From an uncultured Marinicella sp. (lineage in GTDB: Bacteria > Pseudomonadota > Gammaproteobacteria > Xanthomonadales > Marinicellaceae): a stretch of DNA of 64,000 nucleotides. Shown here one piece after another: positions 1 to 12,621 of the stretch (positions are counted from its first letter, which is position 1; the number at the start of each line of letters is the position of its first letter). A program made the translations under genes and the position numbers. The notes under the pieces are model-generated. The model did not search any database. It was not told where the DNA came from and saw only the letters and a program-made list of their open reading frames with translations. The DNA lies in assembly GCA_947502925.1 (NCBI GenBank), contig CANNBS010000002.1, positions 151,079-215,078 of the forward strand. Reading direction: 5' to 3'.

Positions 1-2
1 GA

Positions 3-838
3 ATTAAACTTGCTGAAGAATCTTGCAACTTAAGCAGGGATATTTATCAATCTGTCAAACGAAAAGCTAAAGCCGGCGCCATCAGTGAAGTTGAAGTTAA
101 ACGTTCATTTGCCGCACTTGAGCAGGCCAAAATGATCTATGAAACTGAGCAAAACAAGCTTGATAGACAAATCGTTAGTCTAGGTTTGCATTGGTCGGAA
201 AAAGAACCAAAATTCAACCGCTTGGCAGGCAATTTGTTTGATTTTGGGATGATTAAAAACTTTAATCTGTTGGTTGATAATCTGGAGCAGTCCTATTTAG
301 TTCAGGTTCTTGTTATGAGTCAAACAATGGCGGAATCCAGACTTAACGTTGTCAATGCTGAATCGAAACCAGATATTAGTTGGTCCTTGGGTATTCGTAG
401 ATTTCAGGAAAACAACGACGCAGCCTTAACGGCTGGGATCAGTATTCCACTTTTTAAGAGAAAAAGAAATAAAGGTGCTTTGATTGAAGCAGAGGCTGAA
501 ATAGATTCACTTCAATCAGAACGACAAGTCACCTTACTTGAGCTTTATGGTCAGGTTCATGAACTCTACTCACTAAGACAAACGGCTATTCAGCGTTACA
601 CTATACTTGAGAAACAAGTCATTCCAGCATTAACAGATGCGCTTGAACTAACCGGTGATGCTTATTTAGAGGGTCGTTACGGTTATCTTGAGTATTCAGC
701 GGCAAGAGCTGACTTAATTCAATCAAAGAAATCATTGATTGATACGGCTCAGAATATACTGAAATACAACTTAAAGCTGGAGACTATCTCAGCTGAATCC
801 ATCTTCATTGAAACCAGTCACACCCAAGGAGCTGACTC

Positions 839-842
<4 letters not shown>
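3..842 (+). CDS. czcC: TolC/CzcC-type outer-membrane efflux protein (5' end outside window)
   Basis: The reading frame is open to the first base, so this is the C-terminal part of a longer protein. Most of the visible part is alpha-helical heptad-like sequence with a short beta segment (residues like SWSLGIRRFQ then AGISIPLF), as in the outer-membrane factor family, where the second repeat has a beta-barrel strand pair followed by long helices. TolC-family proteins form the periplasmic tunnel and outer-membrane exit duct of tripartite pumps. Its stop overlaps the start of the adaptor gene by 4 bp (ATGA), and a CzcA-like pump follows, so it is the outer-membrane part of a metal efflux system. 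The assignment to CzcC rather than another outer-membrane factor rests on these neighbours. Confidence 0.85.
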
Positions 843-4854
<4,012 letters not shown>

Positions 4855-4861
4855 AGTTTTA

Positions 4862-4902
4862 CCATCCCTGATTCAAAACGAAATGATTTGAATCAGGGAT
4901 GG
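4862..4902 (+). terminator. 16-bp perfect inverted repeat after czcA
   Basis: A 16-bp perfect stem (CCATCCCTGATTCAAA with its complement) encloses a 9-nt loop and starts 8 bp after the czcA stop codon. There is no long U-tract after it, so it may be a terminator-like or mRNA-stabilising hairpin rather than a classical intrinsic terminator. Confidence 0.55.
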
Positions 4903-5002
4903 ATTCTATACATCTAATATGAATTAAAGTATCCTGTGTGGGTCTTAAAAACCAATTTAGGGAACTGAGAATTTCTTAAACCAATTTAAATATACCACAG
5001 AA

Positions 5003-5641
5003 ATGACTGACTTTATTAATAAACAAAATTTTTACTTACTCGTTCCGTTCATTTACTTATTTTTTTTGAGTTCGGTAACCAAGGCATCAGATAAAAGTGC
5101 TTATGCAAACCCATCACATCTACCGCAACAAAGCTTAACTGATTCAGAAATTGAGGGTATCGCCGGTAGTTGGGATCAGTTTGGTGTTTCAATGGCTGTG
5201 GATAATGGCATAGCCGTTATTGGTGCATTGAAAGCCAAAGGCTTTGGTGTCGCTTATATTTATGAATATGACGGTAGTGACTGGCAGTTTAAACAAACCA
5301 TAGAATCTAGCACGCCAAGCTATGGTGATTTTTTTGGGTCTTCGGTTGATATTAAAGGCGATACCATTGTTGTGGGGGCATACCATGATTCTATAGAAAA
5401 TATTTATGGTTCAGTATATATATTTGAATACATTGATGGTCAGTGGCAACAAACCCAAAAAATAGTATCTGATGAACCACAATATGAATCTCATTTTGGG
5501 GCATCAGTGCAATTATTTAATAATTGGCTATTCATTGGCTCATCTTATGACAGCTATGATAAATTGAGTGAAGCCGGTCGAGTTCATGTTTATAAGCGAA
5601 CTGGTGATGATTTTGATTTAAGAAGCAAGGACAGTCATTAA
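5003..5641 (+). CDS. FG-GAP repeat secreted protein, 3'-truncated by RAYT element
   Basis: The 212-residue product has an N-terminal signal/hydrophobic segment (about residues 10-29) followed by repeated blades such as DQFGVSMAVDNGIAVIGA, GDFFGSSVDIKGDTIVVGA and SHFGASVQLFNNWLFIGSS. These are the FG-GAP/integrin-alpha beta-propeller repeats found in secreted proteins. Only three blades are present, whereas propellers usually have five to seven. The last codons (AAG GAC AGT CAT TAA) are the terminal inverted repeat of the transposon that starts at 5629, so the natural C-terminus is lost. It is probably a pseudogene or a truncated product. Confidence 0.7.
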   Translation: MTDFINKQNFYLLVPFIYLFFLSSVTKASDKSAYANPSHLPQQSLTDSEIEGIAGSWDQFGVSMAVDNGIAVIGALKAKGFGVAYIYEYDGSDWQFKQTIESSTPSYGDFFGSSVDIKGDTIVVGAYHDSIENIYGSVYIFEYIDGQWQQTQKIVSDEPQYESHFGASVQLFNNWLFIGSSYDSYDKLSEAGRVHVYKRTGDDFDLRSKDSH

Positions 5642-5782
5642 ATAAAGGTTATCAATCAATCTAATAAACTAAAATATTGCGCAATTTAGCACCGATAATT
5701 GAATTCTTTTGGCGTGATTTAGTTTGGATAAGCTAATGGATGCTTTGGAAATGATGATTTAGGTACTTTTGTCTGATTCAGG

Positions 5783-5811
5783 CCGAGTGGCATGGCTTCA
5801 CGAACGTGAAG
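5783..5811 (-). repeat. REP-like hairpin of RAYT element A
   Basis: CTTCACGAACGTGAAG (5796-5811) is a near-perfect palindrome with a 7-bp stem. On the transposase strand it is followed by a conserved tail of the form CATnCCACTCGGC (5795 down to 5783). The same hairpin plus tail is found at 31577-31605 and, more degenerate, at 59361-59388. RAYT transposases are known to recognise such REP hairpins. Confidence 0.65.
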
Positions 5812-5838
5812 TATAAAGAAATGTTTGTAGAAATCAGG

Positions 5839-6774
5839 CTATTCCAGAGCGGGTTTTAAGTGTATTCCAACTGACCATTTTCGCTTGGTTTTGGACGAAT
5901 ATTCTTTCAACTGATTAACTGTTCCAACGGCAGAGTAGCCCACTGATTTAAAGCCCTTAAATTCATCAATCCATGTGTCCGGATTGAGTTCTAATTCGGT
6001 CAGCGCTGAGCCTAATTTATGAGATATGTAGCCCTTCTTGTCATCACGGATAACGTGACCGGTTTCATCGACCATATCTATGTAGCTTGAGAGATAATAG
6101 GGGAGGTCATTATCACCTTTTCCGAAGCGTAATAGGTCAGTTGATTTTGACTCAACTCGTTCTTTAATCGAAGTGAATTCTGAATCGACTAACGACTTCG
6201 CCATTCCAGCACGTATCGGATTTAAATCAACGTACGCCATACAGGTTAATAAAGCACGTTCGTCTAGTAATGCTTGGCTTTTGAACCTGTTTTCCCAGAA
6301 GTGACCGGTACAATTATCTTCTTCATTAGCCATCCTGGCGATATACTCATTAATGGCTTTCATAAACCAAGATATTGAGCATAATCTCGCCCGGTATTCA
6401 GCTGCATATTTTTGAACGAGACGAAGTGATGCACCATCTAAGTCATCACCCCTCAAATATCGAACACACATAACAGGTAAAGAGTATAAAGATTGCCAGG
6501 TTATAAGAACCTGTTTGTCAGTCCAATTATCATTGGCTCCAATCTTTAATACTAAGTGGAAATGATTGTTCATGATGGCATAAGAACAGACATCAATGGC
6601 AAAGACTGAAGTAACCTTTTTGATACGATCAATAAGCCATTGACGGCGGTGTTCAAATGACTCACCAGTTAAGGCATCTTCGCCACAAAGAAAAGCGCGT
6701 CTAACGCACCTTGAAACAATATGATAATACGGTGTGTCAGAAACACAAATCTGCTGGCTTCTTGCTACGGTCAT
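5839..6774 (-). CDS. REP-associated tyrosine transposase (RAYT, Y1/HUH family), copy A
   Basis: The 311-residue protein has the single-stranded DNA transposase HUH motif in NNHFHLVL (H71, H73) and a candidate catalytic tyrosine Y181 in MAYVDLNPIRAG, the pattern of RAYT/IS200-like proteins. The start is set at the ATG at 6774, 15 codons inside the longest frame. The second copy in this window begins with the same MTVAR..QQICV, and a GGAG ribosome site lies 8 nt upstream. The protein is colinear and equal in length with the copy at 58399 but clearly diverged in sequence, so the two are not recent duplicates. It is expected to nick and join single-stranded DNA at REP-like hairpins. Confidence 0.9.
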   Translation of the reverse strand: MTVARSQQICVSDTPYYHIVSRCVRRAFLCGEDALTGESFEHRRQWLIDRIKKVTSVFAIDVCSYAIMNNHFHLVLKIGANDNWTDKQVLITWQSLYSLPVMCVRYLRGDDLDGASLRLVQKYAAEYRARLCSISWFMKAINEYIARMANEEDNCTGHFWENRFKSQALLDERALLTCMAYVDLNPIRAGMAKSLVDSEFTSIKERVESKSTDLLRFGKGDNDLPYYLSSYIDMVDETGHVIRDDKKGYISHKLGSALTELELNPDTWIDEFKGFKSVGYSAVGTVNQLKEYSSKTKRKWSVGIHLKPALE

Positions 6775-6919
6775 ACAATTCTCCGAGTTAAAACACCATT
6801 TTGAAGCGTTAAAACTCAAAAATCTGTAGCAATATTCTGATAGCTTGTACGAAAATGACTATAATGAGATTAATGAGATGACTGTCCTGGGTTAGATTGT
6901 CTGGATAGAATCCAGTGAA

Positions 6920-7255
6920 TTGAACTGGGTCAATACCATCAATACGGAATCGAATTCAGCTCAACCACAAGTTGCTTTACTTTGGAGGCAAGATGATCCG
7001 AACGGTTTAAACGGTTCAATGCTAAAATTTCCTCCCGGCTTTCATGGCAAAATTGTGAATCCGGGCGGTGTATTGAGAGCCGTGGTTATACAGGGTGAGT
7101 TAACCCATTGTGGATCCGAGAAATCAAAAGTACTGAAACCCGGCAGTTACTTTGAGTCCAATGGCGCATACAAGCACATCATTTCAGCCGCTCAAAGTAA
7201 CGAAGAAACCATCATTTATTTAAGAAGTTCTGGCAATTATAAGTTAAGCTATTAA
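6920..7255 (+). CDS. Cupin-fold protein (DUF4437-like), N-terminally truncated
   Basis: The 111 residues resemble the second half of DUF4437/ChrR-like cupins: GSMLKFPPGFHGKI, a middle VVIQGELTH strand, LKPGSYFESNGAYKH and a final YLRSSGNYKLSY. Full members are about twice this size, with two cupin halves. The frame is open upstream only to 6896, just past the end of RAYT element A (6887), and the only start in frame is TTG at 6920. The N-terminal half therefore seems to have been removed by the insertion. It may be a non-functional remnant. A terminator hairpin follows. Confidence 0.6.
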   Translation: MNWVNTINTESNSAQPQVALLWRQDDPNGLNGSMLKFPPGFHGKIVNPGGVLRAVVIQGELTHCGSEKSKVLKPGSYFESNGAYKHIISAAQSNEETIIYLRSSGNYKLSY

Positions 7256-7280
7256 TGCATGACAGATACAACATCAATGG

Positions 7281-7315
7281 GAGTATGAACGCCCATTCCA
7301 TACTCATACTTTTTT
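7281..7315 (+). terminator. Intrinsic terminator after the cupin gene
   Basis: GAGTATG at 7281-7287 pairs with CATACTC at 7299-7305, with an inner GGG/CCC-type complementarity nearby, and is followed by ATAC and six T residues (7310-7315). Orientation fits the + strand cupin gene. Confidence 0.55.
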
Positions 7316-7384
7316 CATGATTCTTTCGCGCTGAATGACTTTCAGCTTAAAGTTTTGGCTATATAGGTATTGTTGGGCATAGTT

Positions 7385-9337
7385 TTAATCATTATAAAAT
7401 TGTATTATTTCACCGAACAAATTTGGACGATCATGGGTAACAGTTTTTGCATTTGAGATATAGTTTTCTGCTAATTTATACTTGAAACTATTCTTTTTAA
7501 ATTCCTCATATAACTCAGGTTTTCTTGTAATAACAGAAACTTCCTTTGGCTTAATAATGCTAGATTCTCCTTCAATTCTTGAATTTTGGTTTTCAGAATT
7601 AAATTCAAACTTGTCAAAAAGATCCATTACTTCGGTTGCTGATAACTCGTTTACAGTTTCAGTCAATGCTGTAAACATAATTGAGGGATTCAAACAGTCC
7701 TCAACCGTTGTTGGCTCATAACGGCCTGCATTTGCAAGAGGTTTAAGTTCAAAGGTGTTGTCCGAGTTTAGTTGTAATCTTGAAATCTTTAATTGATTTC
7801 CGACATTAGAATTAACCTTTATAGTTTTCTGTTCAATATCTGAATCGATAAGACATAGGACTTTACCTTCTGTAAGTAACTTTTTTTCCTTCTTTTCGCT
7901 AAAAGGAGCAAACAGGTATTCATAAAGCTTTATAACATTCCCGCACCCTCCAACAGGCATGATATTTAGGTTTTTTACCTCATCACTTAAATAGTGAGAA
8001 ATATAATTTTTATCATCACTTCCTTCGCAAATAAGCCAATTTATATTTTCATTCTTGATTGAACTTATTAATGTTGTTACAAGTTCAAAGAAACTCTTCA
8101 TTTCTATATCATCCGGAAAATTCCTACGCTCTTCCATGAAGTTTAAGAAGTCGAATGTCGTTATTGAAGGTTTTTCACAAATGTCAATATGATGTAGATT
8201 GCCTTTTTGGATTGTTGGTAATGACCCGTACCAATGTGTAGTGAGCATTATTTGAAGGTCACTTTGTTTGGCTAAATTTTCTAACCTTTTAAATTGATTA
8301 AAACATTTTGAAATATGTAATGATGCTTCTGGTTCATCAATAGCAAGAATTAAAAAGCCATCTTTTTCACCTGAATTGTTTAAAAAAGCAGTTGCAATGT
8401 CGATTAGCGCAATTCGTTGTTCTCCTGAACTTAATTCATAAATTTCTTTAGTCTCTTTTTTAAGAGTTCGTATTGAGAAATAAGCTTCAAGAATTTTTTC
8501 ACGAAGATCAAATGCCGTTAAATTCTTTTTGTACCCAACATCCACTTTAAATGAATACTTTTCATCAATCGCTTGTATTTGGTCATTGATTTCATCCATG
8601 AAAGAATTGAGCGCTTTATTCAAATATTTGACGGAATTAATTTTATTTACGCTTCCTGGAGTTTTAAATTCCCTCGCATTAAGCACGACGTCAATGATTT
8701 CGAGAATATCTTTATTCATCATCTGTTGCATTTCGAAAGTCTCTAGTTTTAAGGTGTCTGCAACTTTTGATTCAACAGGAATGTAAATAAATGAATAGTA
8801 GTTACGCACTATTTGCAACAAATTATCTATTTTATAACTAGGTAAGGCTGAGGTTAGTGCACTCCTTGCATTGGCGTCAAAACCACTGCCAAAATATGTG
8901 GAATTTTTATTTTTGAATGTATTTCCAACTACGATTAAATAGTAATCATCAGAAGAATAATTCTTTGACAATTCCTCTCTCTCTGAGAAGAAGTTAATTA
9001 TTTCATTTGTGGTATTTGTAGGTGAAAGTGTCCAAAAATGATTACTTAATAACTCAATTGCATCTTTATCGGCTGGTGAAACATCACGAAAAGAGTTTAG
9101 TTCAGTTTTTTTAATTAAACAAACAGGGCAGATAAAAGTTTCATCTTGTTTTCCTTCTTTATTTTTATTCCATGTGCCGTTATTAAAAAACGTGTTTAAA
9201 GCCTCTAATATTGATGATTTTCCAACACCATTATTTCCCACATAAATGGAAAAATTATTTTCCCTTCTATCACTTACCGGAATGTAGTTCAGTGCTTTGT
9301 AAATTTTGTAATGCCTAAGAATTATTCCAGTAATCAT
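7385..9337 (-). CDS. AAA ATPase with C-terminal TOPRIM/DUF4435-like domain (OLD-like, putative defence)
   Basis: The 650-residue protein has an ABC/SMC-type ATPase: Walker A GNNGVGKS (residues 34-41), an ABC-like signature ELSSGEQRIAL, Walker B with DE at 334-335 (LILAIDEPEASLH) and an H-loop TTHW. A CPVC pair near residue 70 may bind metal. The C-terminal third has CEGSDD (437-442) and LIDSD with acidic residues near 498-500, the pattern of TOPRIM or DUF4435 nucleases. Proteins of this build (OLD family, GajA, PARIS AriA/AriB) act in phage defence. It lies 30 bp after the gene at 10279 on the same strand, so the two probably form an operon. The region is strongly A+T-rich. Domain calls are by motif only. 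Confidence 0.75.
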   Translation of the reverse strand: MITGIILRHYKIYKALNYIPVSDRRENNFSIYVGNNGVGKSSILEALNTFFNNGTWNKNKEGKQDETFICPVCLIKKTELNSFRDVSPADKDAIELLSNHFWTLSPTNTTNEIINFFSEREELSKNYSSDDYYLIVVGNTFKNKNSTYFGSGFDANARSALTSALPSYKIDNLLQIVRNYYSFIYIPVESKVADTLKLETFEMQQMMNKDILEIIDVVLNAREFKTPGSVNKINSVKYLNKALNSFMDEINDQIQAIDEKYSFKVDVGYKKNLTAFDLREKILEAYFSIRTLKKETKEIYELSSGEQRIALIDIATAFLNNSGEKDGFLILAIDEPEASLHISKCFNQFKRLENLAKQSDLQIMLTTHWYGSLPTIQKGNLHHIDICEKPSITTFDFLNFMEERRNFPDDIEMKSFFELVTTLISSIKNENINWLICEGSDDKNYISHYLSDEVKNLNIMPVGGCGNVIKLYEYLFAPFSEKKEKKLLTEGKVLCLIDSDIEQKTIKVNSNVGNQLKISRLQLNSDNTFELKPLANAGRYEPTTVEDCLNPSIMFTALTETVNELSATEVMDLFDKFEFNSENQNSRIEGESSIIKPKEVSVITRKPELYEEFKKNSFKYKLAENYISNAKTVTHDRPNLFGEIIQFYND

Positions 9338-9367
9338 TGTATTGTTCTTTAATTATGCCCAAGGGTT

Positions 9368-10279
9368 TTATCCGTTTTTTAGTTTTATCAGCATATACTG
9401 GTAAATATCATGTTCTTTCCAGAGTTTCTCGCCAAAATTTAACCATTTATCTATTATTTGCTCATTCGAATTAAGCTCTTCTTGTGAAAAAATATTTTCA
9501 CTCAGGTCTACCAATAGGGTCAATGATTCCTTTAGACTAGTCATTTCTGTTGTAGGTTGACCATCTCGAAATTTCAAGACGTCATAAATTGTTTGACCAA
9601 GATTTTGTTCGTCATCAAGCTTAGTTGGTTCGTGAAAACAGATTTCCTTACCAGATTCTAAATAGCTATATCTGTGTTTATGCGTGTTAACTTTTACGTG
9701 AGGAGAAATAACAATATGCTCCCGAAGAATTGGAATGTTTTGAAATTGAATACATCCTGTTTGAGTTAAAATATTTTGTGTTTGTTCAAAAAAAGGGTCA
9801 TGCCGATACCAAGGCCACGGTCTCCAAGAAAACAATGAAAACATATGTACTGCTTGCAAATATGCGATTCTATTGAGGAACAATGGTGCGGTGTAAAAAG
9901 CCTTTCCCTTTCCCGCTTTATCCAACTTGTTCTTTAAATCAAAAAGTATATTATGTTGAAAATCCTTATGTTTGGGTTTCTTTGCCCTCAATTCGAAGTA
10001 TAAAGTTCTTGGAGAACAATTTGCTTTTAATGCTTTTCTATCTTTTATGAATTGTGCAGAGCTATAATCAGGATAAGCTAATGACCTTTTAAATTGAATG
10101 TAGATTGGACTAATGGAATCAATTCTCACATCAGCACCATAAATTCTTTCTTCCCTCTTAGAAAGAGGAACCATAGCAAAAGGTGCTCTAGGAAAACGAG
10201 TGATAGTCAACAAACTTTGAACCATAAAACCGACAAGGTCTTCTGTGAAATCTGGAATTATTTGGTTGGATTTACTCAC
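9368..10279 (-). CDS. Uncharacterised protein with possible Mrr-like D-QxK nuclease motif
   Basis: I do not recognise this 303-residue family. Near the N-terminus it has YGAD..(8 residues)..IYIQFKRS, giving D50 and Q62-x-K64. This resembles the D...QxK active-site arrangement of Mrr-type PD-(D/E)xK nucleases, but the similarity is short. Other notable segments are RPWPWYRHDPFF and a His-rich HVKVNTHKHRY. The start codon is GTG at 10279 with GGAAA upstream. It is the first gene of a likely two-gene operon with the AAA/TOPRIM-like ATPase, so it may be its nuclease or sensor partner. No signal peptide or membrane segment is evident. Confidence 0.6.
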   Translation of the reverse strand: MSKSNQIIPDFTEDLVGFMVQSLLTITRFPRAPFAMVPLSKREERIYGADVRIDSISPIYIQFKRSLAYPDYSSAQFIKDRKALKANCSPRTLYFELRAKKPKHKDFQHNILFDLKNKLDKAGKGKAFYTAPLFLNRIAYLQAVHMFSLFSWRPWPWYRHDPFFEQTQNILTQTGCIQFQNIPILREHIVISPHVKVNTHKHRYSYLESGKEICFHEPTKLDDEQNLGQTIYDVLKFRDGQPTTEMTSLKESLTLLVDLSENIFSQEELNSNEQIIDKWLNFGEKLWKEHDIYQYMLIKLKNG

Positions 10280-10673
10280 TTTGTTTTAATTTCCACTACA
10301 CATCTGGATGGTTCACCCTTTGTTTCTTCATTCGTTTTGAAAATAGAACAAATATTACCATTTTGTGTGGCTTTGTTTAAAAGATAACAATTTAATATAA
10401 AGATATCAGTGATTTCTATTATGTATAAATGATAGTTTTGTGATGATCTGTGCCTGTTCTACTGTTTATTGGTTACTAATATTGTAAACAATTATTGAAT
10501 GCATTTCTATCTAAATTGAATCTCATGCTACCGGATAAATTCGGTTATATAATAATTTTCATATTTTAATTTATCTAAACGAAGCTAATTACATTATACC
10601 TTATGCGTATTTTGTAAAAAGTAGACAATGGATGATACAATAATACCAACGTATTCATGAACAGCAATTAAGT
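10280..10673. other. 394-bp A+T-rich intergenic region between divergent accessory operons
   Basis: No gene is supported here. It separates the minus-strand ATPase operon from the plus-strand recombinase operon and must hold both promoters. It is rich in A/T runs. A weak sigma70-like pair for the recombinase gene is listed separately. Confidence 0.5.
10612..10641 (+). promoter_or_regulatory. Candidate promoter for recombinase/HEPN-Toprim operon
   Basis: TTGTAA at 10612-10617 and TACAAT at 10636-10641 are 18 bp apart and end 32 bp before the recombinase start at 10674. Such matches are easy to find by chance in A+T-rich DNA. Confidence 0.3.
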
Positions 10674-11264
10674 ATGCCCAACAGGCGAAATGTAAAAAGT
10701 GACCAAGAAAAGACCTCTGATTCACACGAAAGGGTCAAGGACTTTCTAAATGAACCTGAAATAGATTTGTTATTAAAAGGAGCAAAGCAGGGGAGACATG
10801 GTGTTCGAGATTATTTAATTTTACTAATGATGTATAGACATGGATTGAGAGTTAGTGAAGCTATTAACATTAAATTATCAGATCTAAATTTGAAACAATC
10901 ACGTATCTGGATTAAAAGATTAAAAAATGGATTATCTGTTGAGCAACCAATTGATGGTATTGAATTGAGAGCGATTAAAAGGTATTTAAGTAAAAGGGAC
11001 GATTCATTACCCTGGTTATTTATTAGTGAAAGAAATCAGCCATTAACCAGACAATCAATTAATTACATCATTAAAGTATCAGGAAAGCGAGTAGGGCTTA
11101 ACTCTGTTCACCCACACATTCTCAGACATTCTTGTGGTTATTATTTAGCTAACAAGGGTTATGACCTTAGATTGATTCAAGATTACTTAGGTCACAGAGA
11201 TCCAAAACATACAGTTCATTACACTAGAATTGCCGGAAAAAGATTTGAAGGAATTTGGGGATGA
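10674..11264 (+). CDS. Small tyrosine recombinase (FimB/FimE size)
   Basis: The 196-residue protein has a complete tyrosine-recombinase active site: R59 (HGLRVSE), K84 (KRLKNG), H148 and R151 (HPHILRH), H174 (LGHRD) and nucleophile Y183 (HYTR). It lacks the N-terminal core-binding domain of phage integrases and matches the size of the fimbrial switch invertases FimB/FimE. It is followed 6 bp later by a HEPN/Toprim gene, so the two are likely co-transcribed. It might move the island or invert a nearby segment. I found no clear inverted repeat pair flanking a promoter. A triple short repeat at 12685-12741 is a possible binding region. Confidence 0.88.
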   Translation: MPNRRNVKSDQEKTSDSHERVKDFLNEPEIDLLLKGAKQGRHGVRDYLILLMMYRHGLRVSEAINIKLSDLNLKQSRIWIKRLKNGLSVEQPIDGIELRAIKRYLSKRDDSLPWLFISERNQPLTRQSINYIIKVSGKRVGLNSVHPHILRHSCGYYLANKGYDLRLIQDYLGHRDPKHTVHYTRIAGKRFEGIWG

Positions 11265-11270
11265 TTTGAT

Positions 11271-12621
11271 ATGGGTACATATGCAACGGTTTTACTTGGA
11301 AAATATGAACTTGGAAGTTCTATAAAAAATGAAATAGATACACTGATTTTGCAATTATTTAGAAGTTCAGATAAAAAAATATTTTTAAACAGTAAAGATT
11401 TACCTGATGATTTGTCGAGTTATGATGAAATTTTAGAAGAACTTGAAAATGGAGTTATAGCATATATAGCAAATGCATCAGACTTAAAAGACAGGTTAGA
11501 TATTCTTGGATTTGACTTCAATACATGTAAATTAGTGTTTCATGAGTGGTATAAAGAAGAAGTAAAATGGATGAGACATTTATATGAAGAATCTTTTAAA
11601 AAACAAAGTTTTGCTAATGAATATTTAGCTGAAATCGAATTGCTTGATACTATAACTTATGAAAAGTGGGTTAGTGCAGTTAAAACTATATTAAATGAAA
11701 ATTTAAGATCATATAAACTTAAAGAGTTCGATGAATTTGATGATTTATACAAAGGAACATTGATTAAAATATTACTAAAGGATGAATGGTTCAACTTTCC
11801 CGGGGGAAATTCATTTGTAGTACTAAGGTTAATTTTAGAAGATTCCTCCTTAGGGAATAATTTAATTTATGACCTTACTCAGTTAGTAGATGCAGGATAT
11901 TACGATGCGGATAAAGATTTTGTTGAATACAGCATAGAGTTAGAAACCCAATCAATTGATTTTGCCAAAACAATCATACTTACAGAAGGCAAGTTTGATG
12001 CTTGGGTTTTAAAAAACTCATTATATTTATTATATCCGCACTTGTCTGACTATTACACATTTATGGAGTTTGAAAATAGTAAATTCAGTGGTGGTGTAGG
12101 CTCTCTTGTAAACATTGTTAAAGCATTTATCGGGTCTGGAATTCTTAATAATACAATAGCAATCTTTGATAATGATACAGCAAGTGAATCAGCACTAAGA
12201 AGTTTATCAAACTTAACAATACCCAAAAATATTTCTATTTTAAAATTACCAGAATTAGATTTGCTGAAAGAATATCCCACAGTAGGACCAACTGGAAATG
12301 TACTAGCAAATGTAAGCTGCAAGTATTGAAATGTATTTAGGTGAAGATGTTCTGAAGTTAAATGGTAATAATCTTTGTCCTGTGCAATGGACCGGTTATG
12401 ACCAAAAGCTTGAAAAATATCAAGGTGAGATTTTAGAAAAAAGGCAAATTCAAAACAAATTTAAAGATAAGCTTAAACATGCTTCGCATAATTCAATTAA
12501 AGACCCTAATTGGGATCCATTAAAGTTAGTCTTTAAAAATATATTCAAAACATTCAACTCAACTGTTTTAAAAGAATTGCTCTCAAATCCTAAAAGCTTC
12601 TATGGAGATTATGATGCATAA
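11271..12621 (+). pseudogene. HEPN/Toprim-associated protein gene with a frameshift
   Basis: The first frame (11271-12329, 352 residues) begins MGTYATVLLGKYEL, the typical start of HEPN/Toprim N-terminal-domain proteins. It carries a TOPRIM domain with E239 (ILTEGKFDAW) and D300/D302 (IAIFDNDTAS). After PTVGPTGNV the frame runs into a stop. The expected continuation (AASIEMYLGEDVLKLNG, as in family members) is in another frame from about 12316 to 12621, where the longest start-to-stop piece is 12331-12621 (96 residues). A single small indel near 12310-12318 would restore a protein of about 450 residues. It could be a real mutation, a sequencing error, or much less likely a programmed frameshift, as no slippery run is seen. 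The family is predicted to act in phage or plasmid defence. Confidence 0.75.

Larger units (their letters stand above)
5629..6887 (-). mobile_element. RAYT transposon copy A, 1259 bp, with terminal inverted repeats
   Basis: The element is bounded by GGACAGTCAT at 5629-5638 and its exact complement ATGACTGTCC at 6878-6887. In the orientation of the transposase, the order is: end, 113 bp of leader, transposase gene, 27-bp gap, REP-like hairpin (5783-5811), about 144 bp, end. Copy B near 58.3 kb has the same order and spacing (1257 bp), which supports the boundaries. The leaders of both copies share TATTGCTACAGATTTT and AAAATGGT blocks. Insertion lies between a truncated FG-GAP gene and a cupin gene that lacks its first part. 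I saw no clear target-site duplication. Confidence 0.75.
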
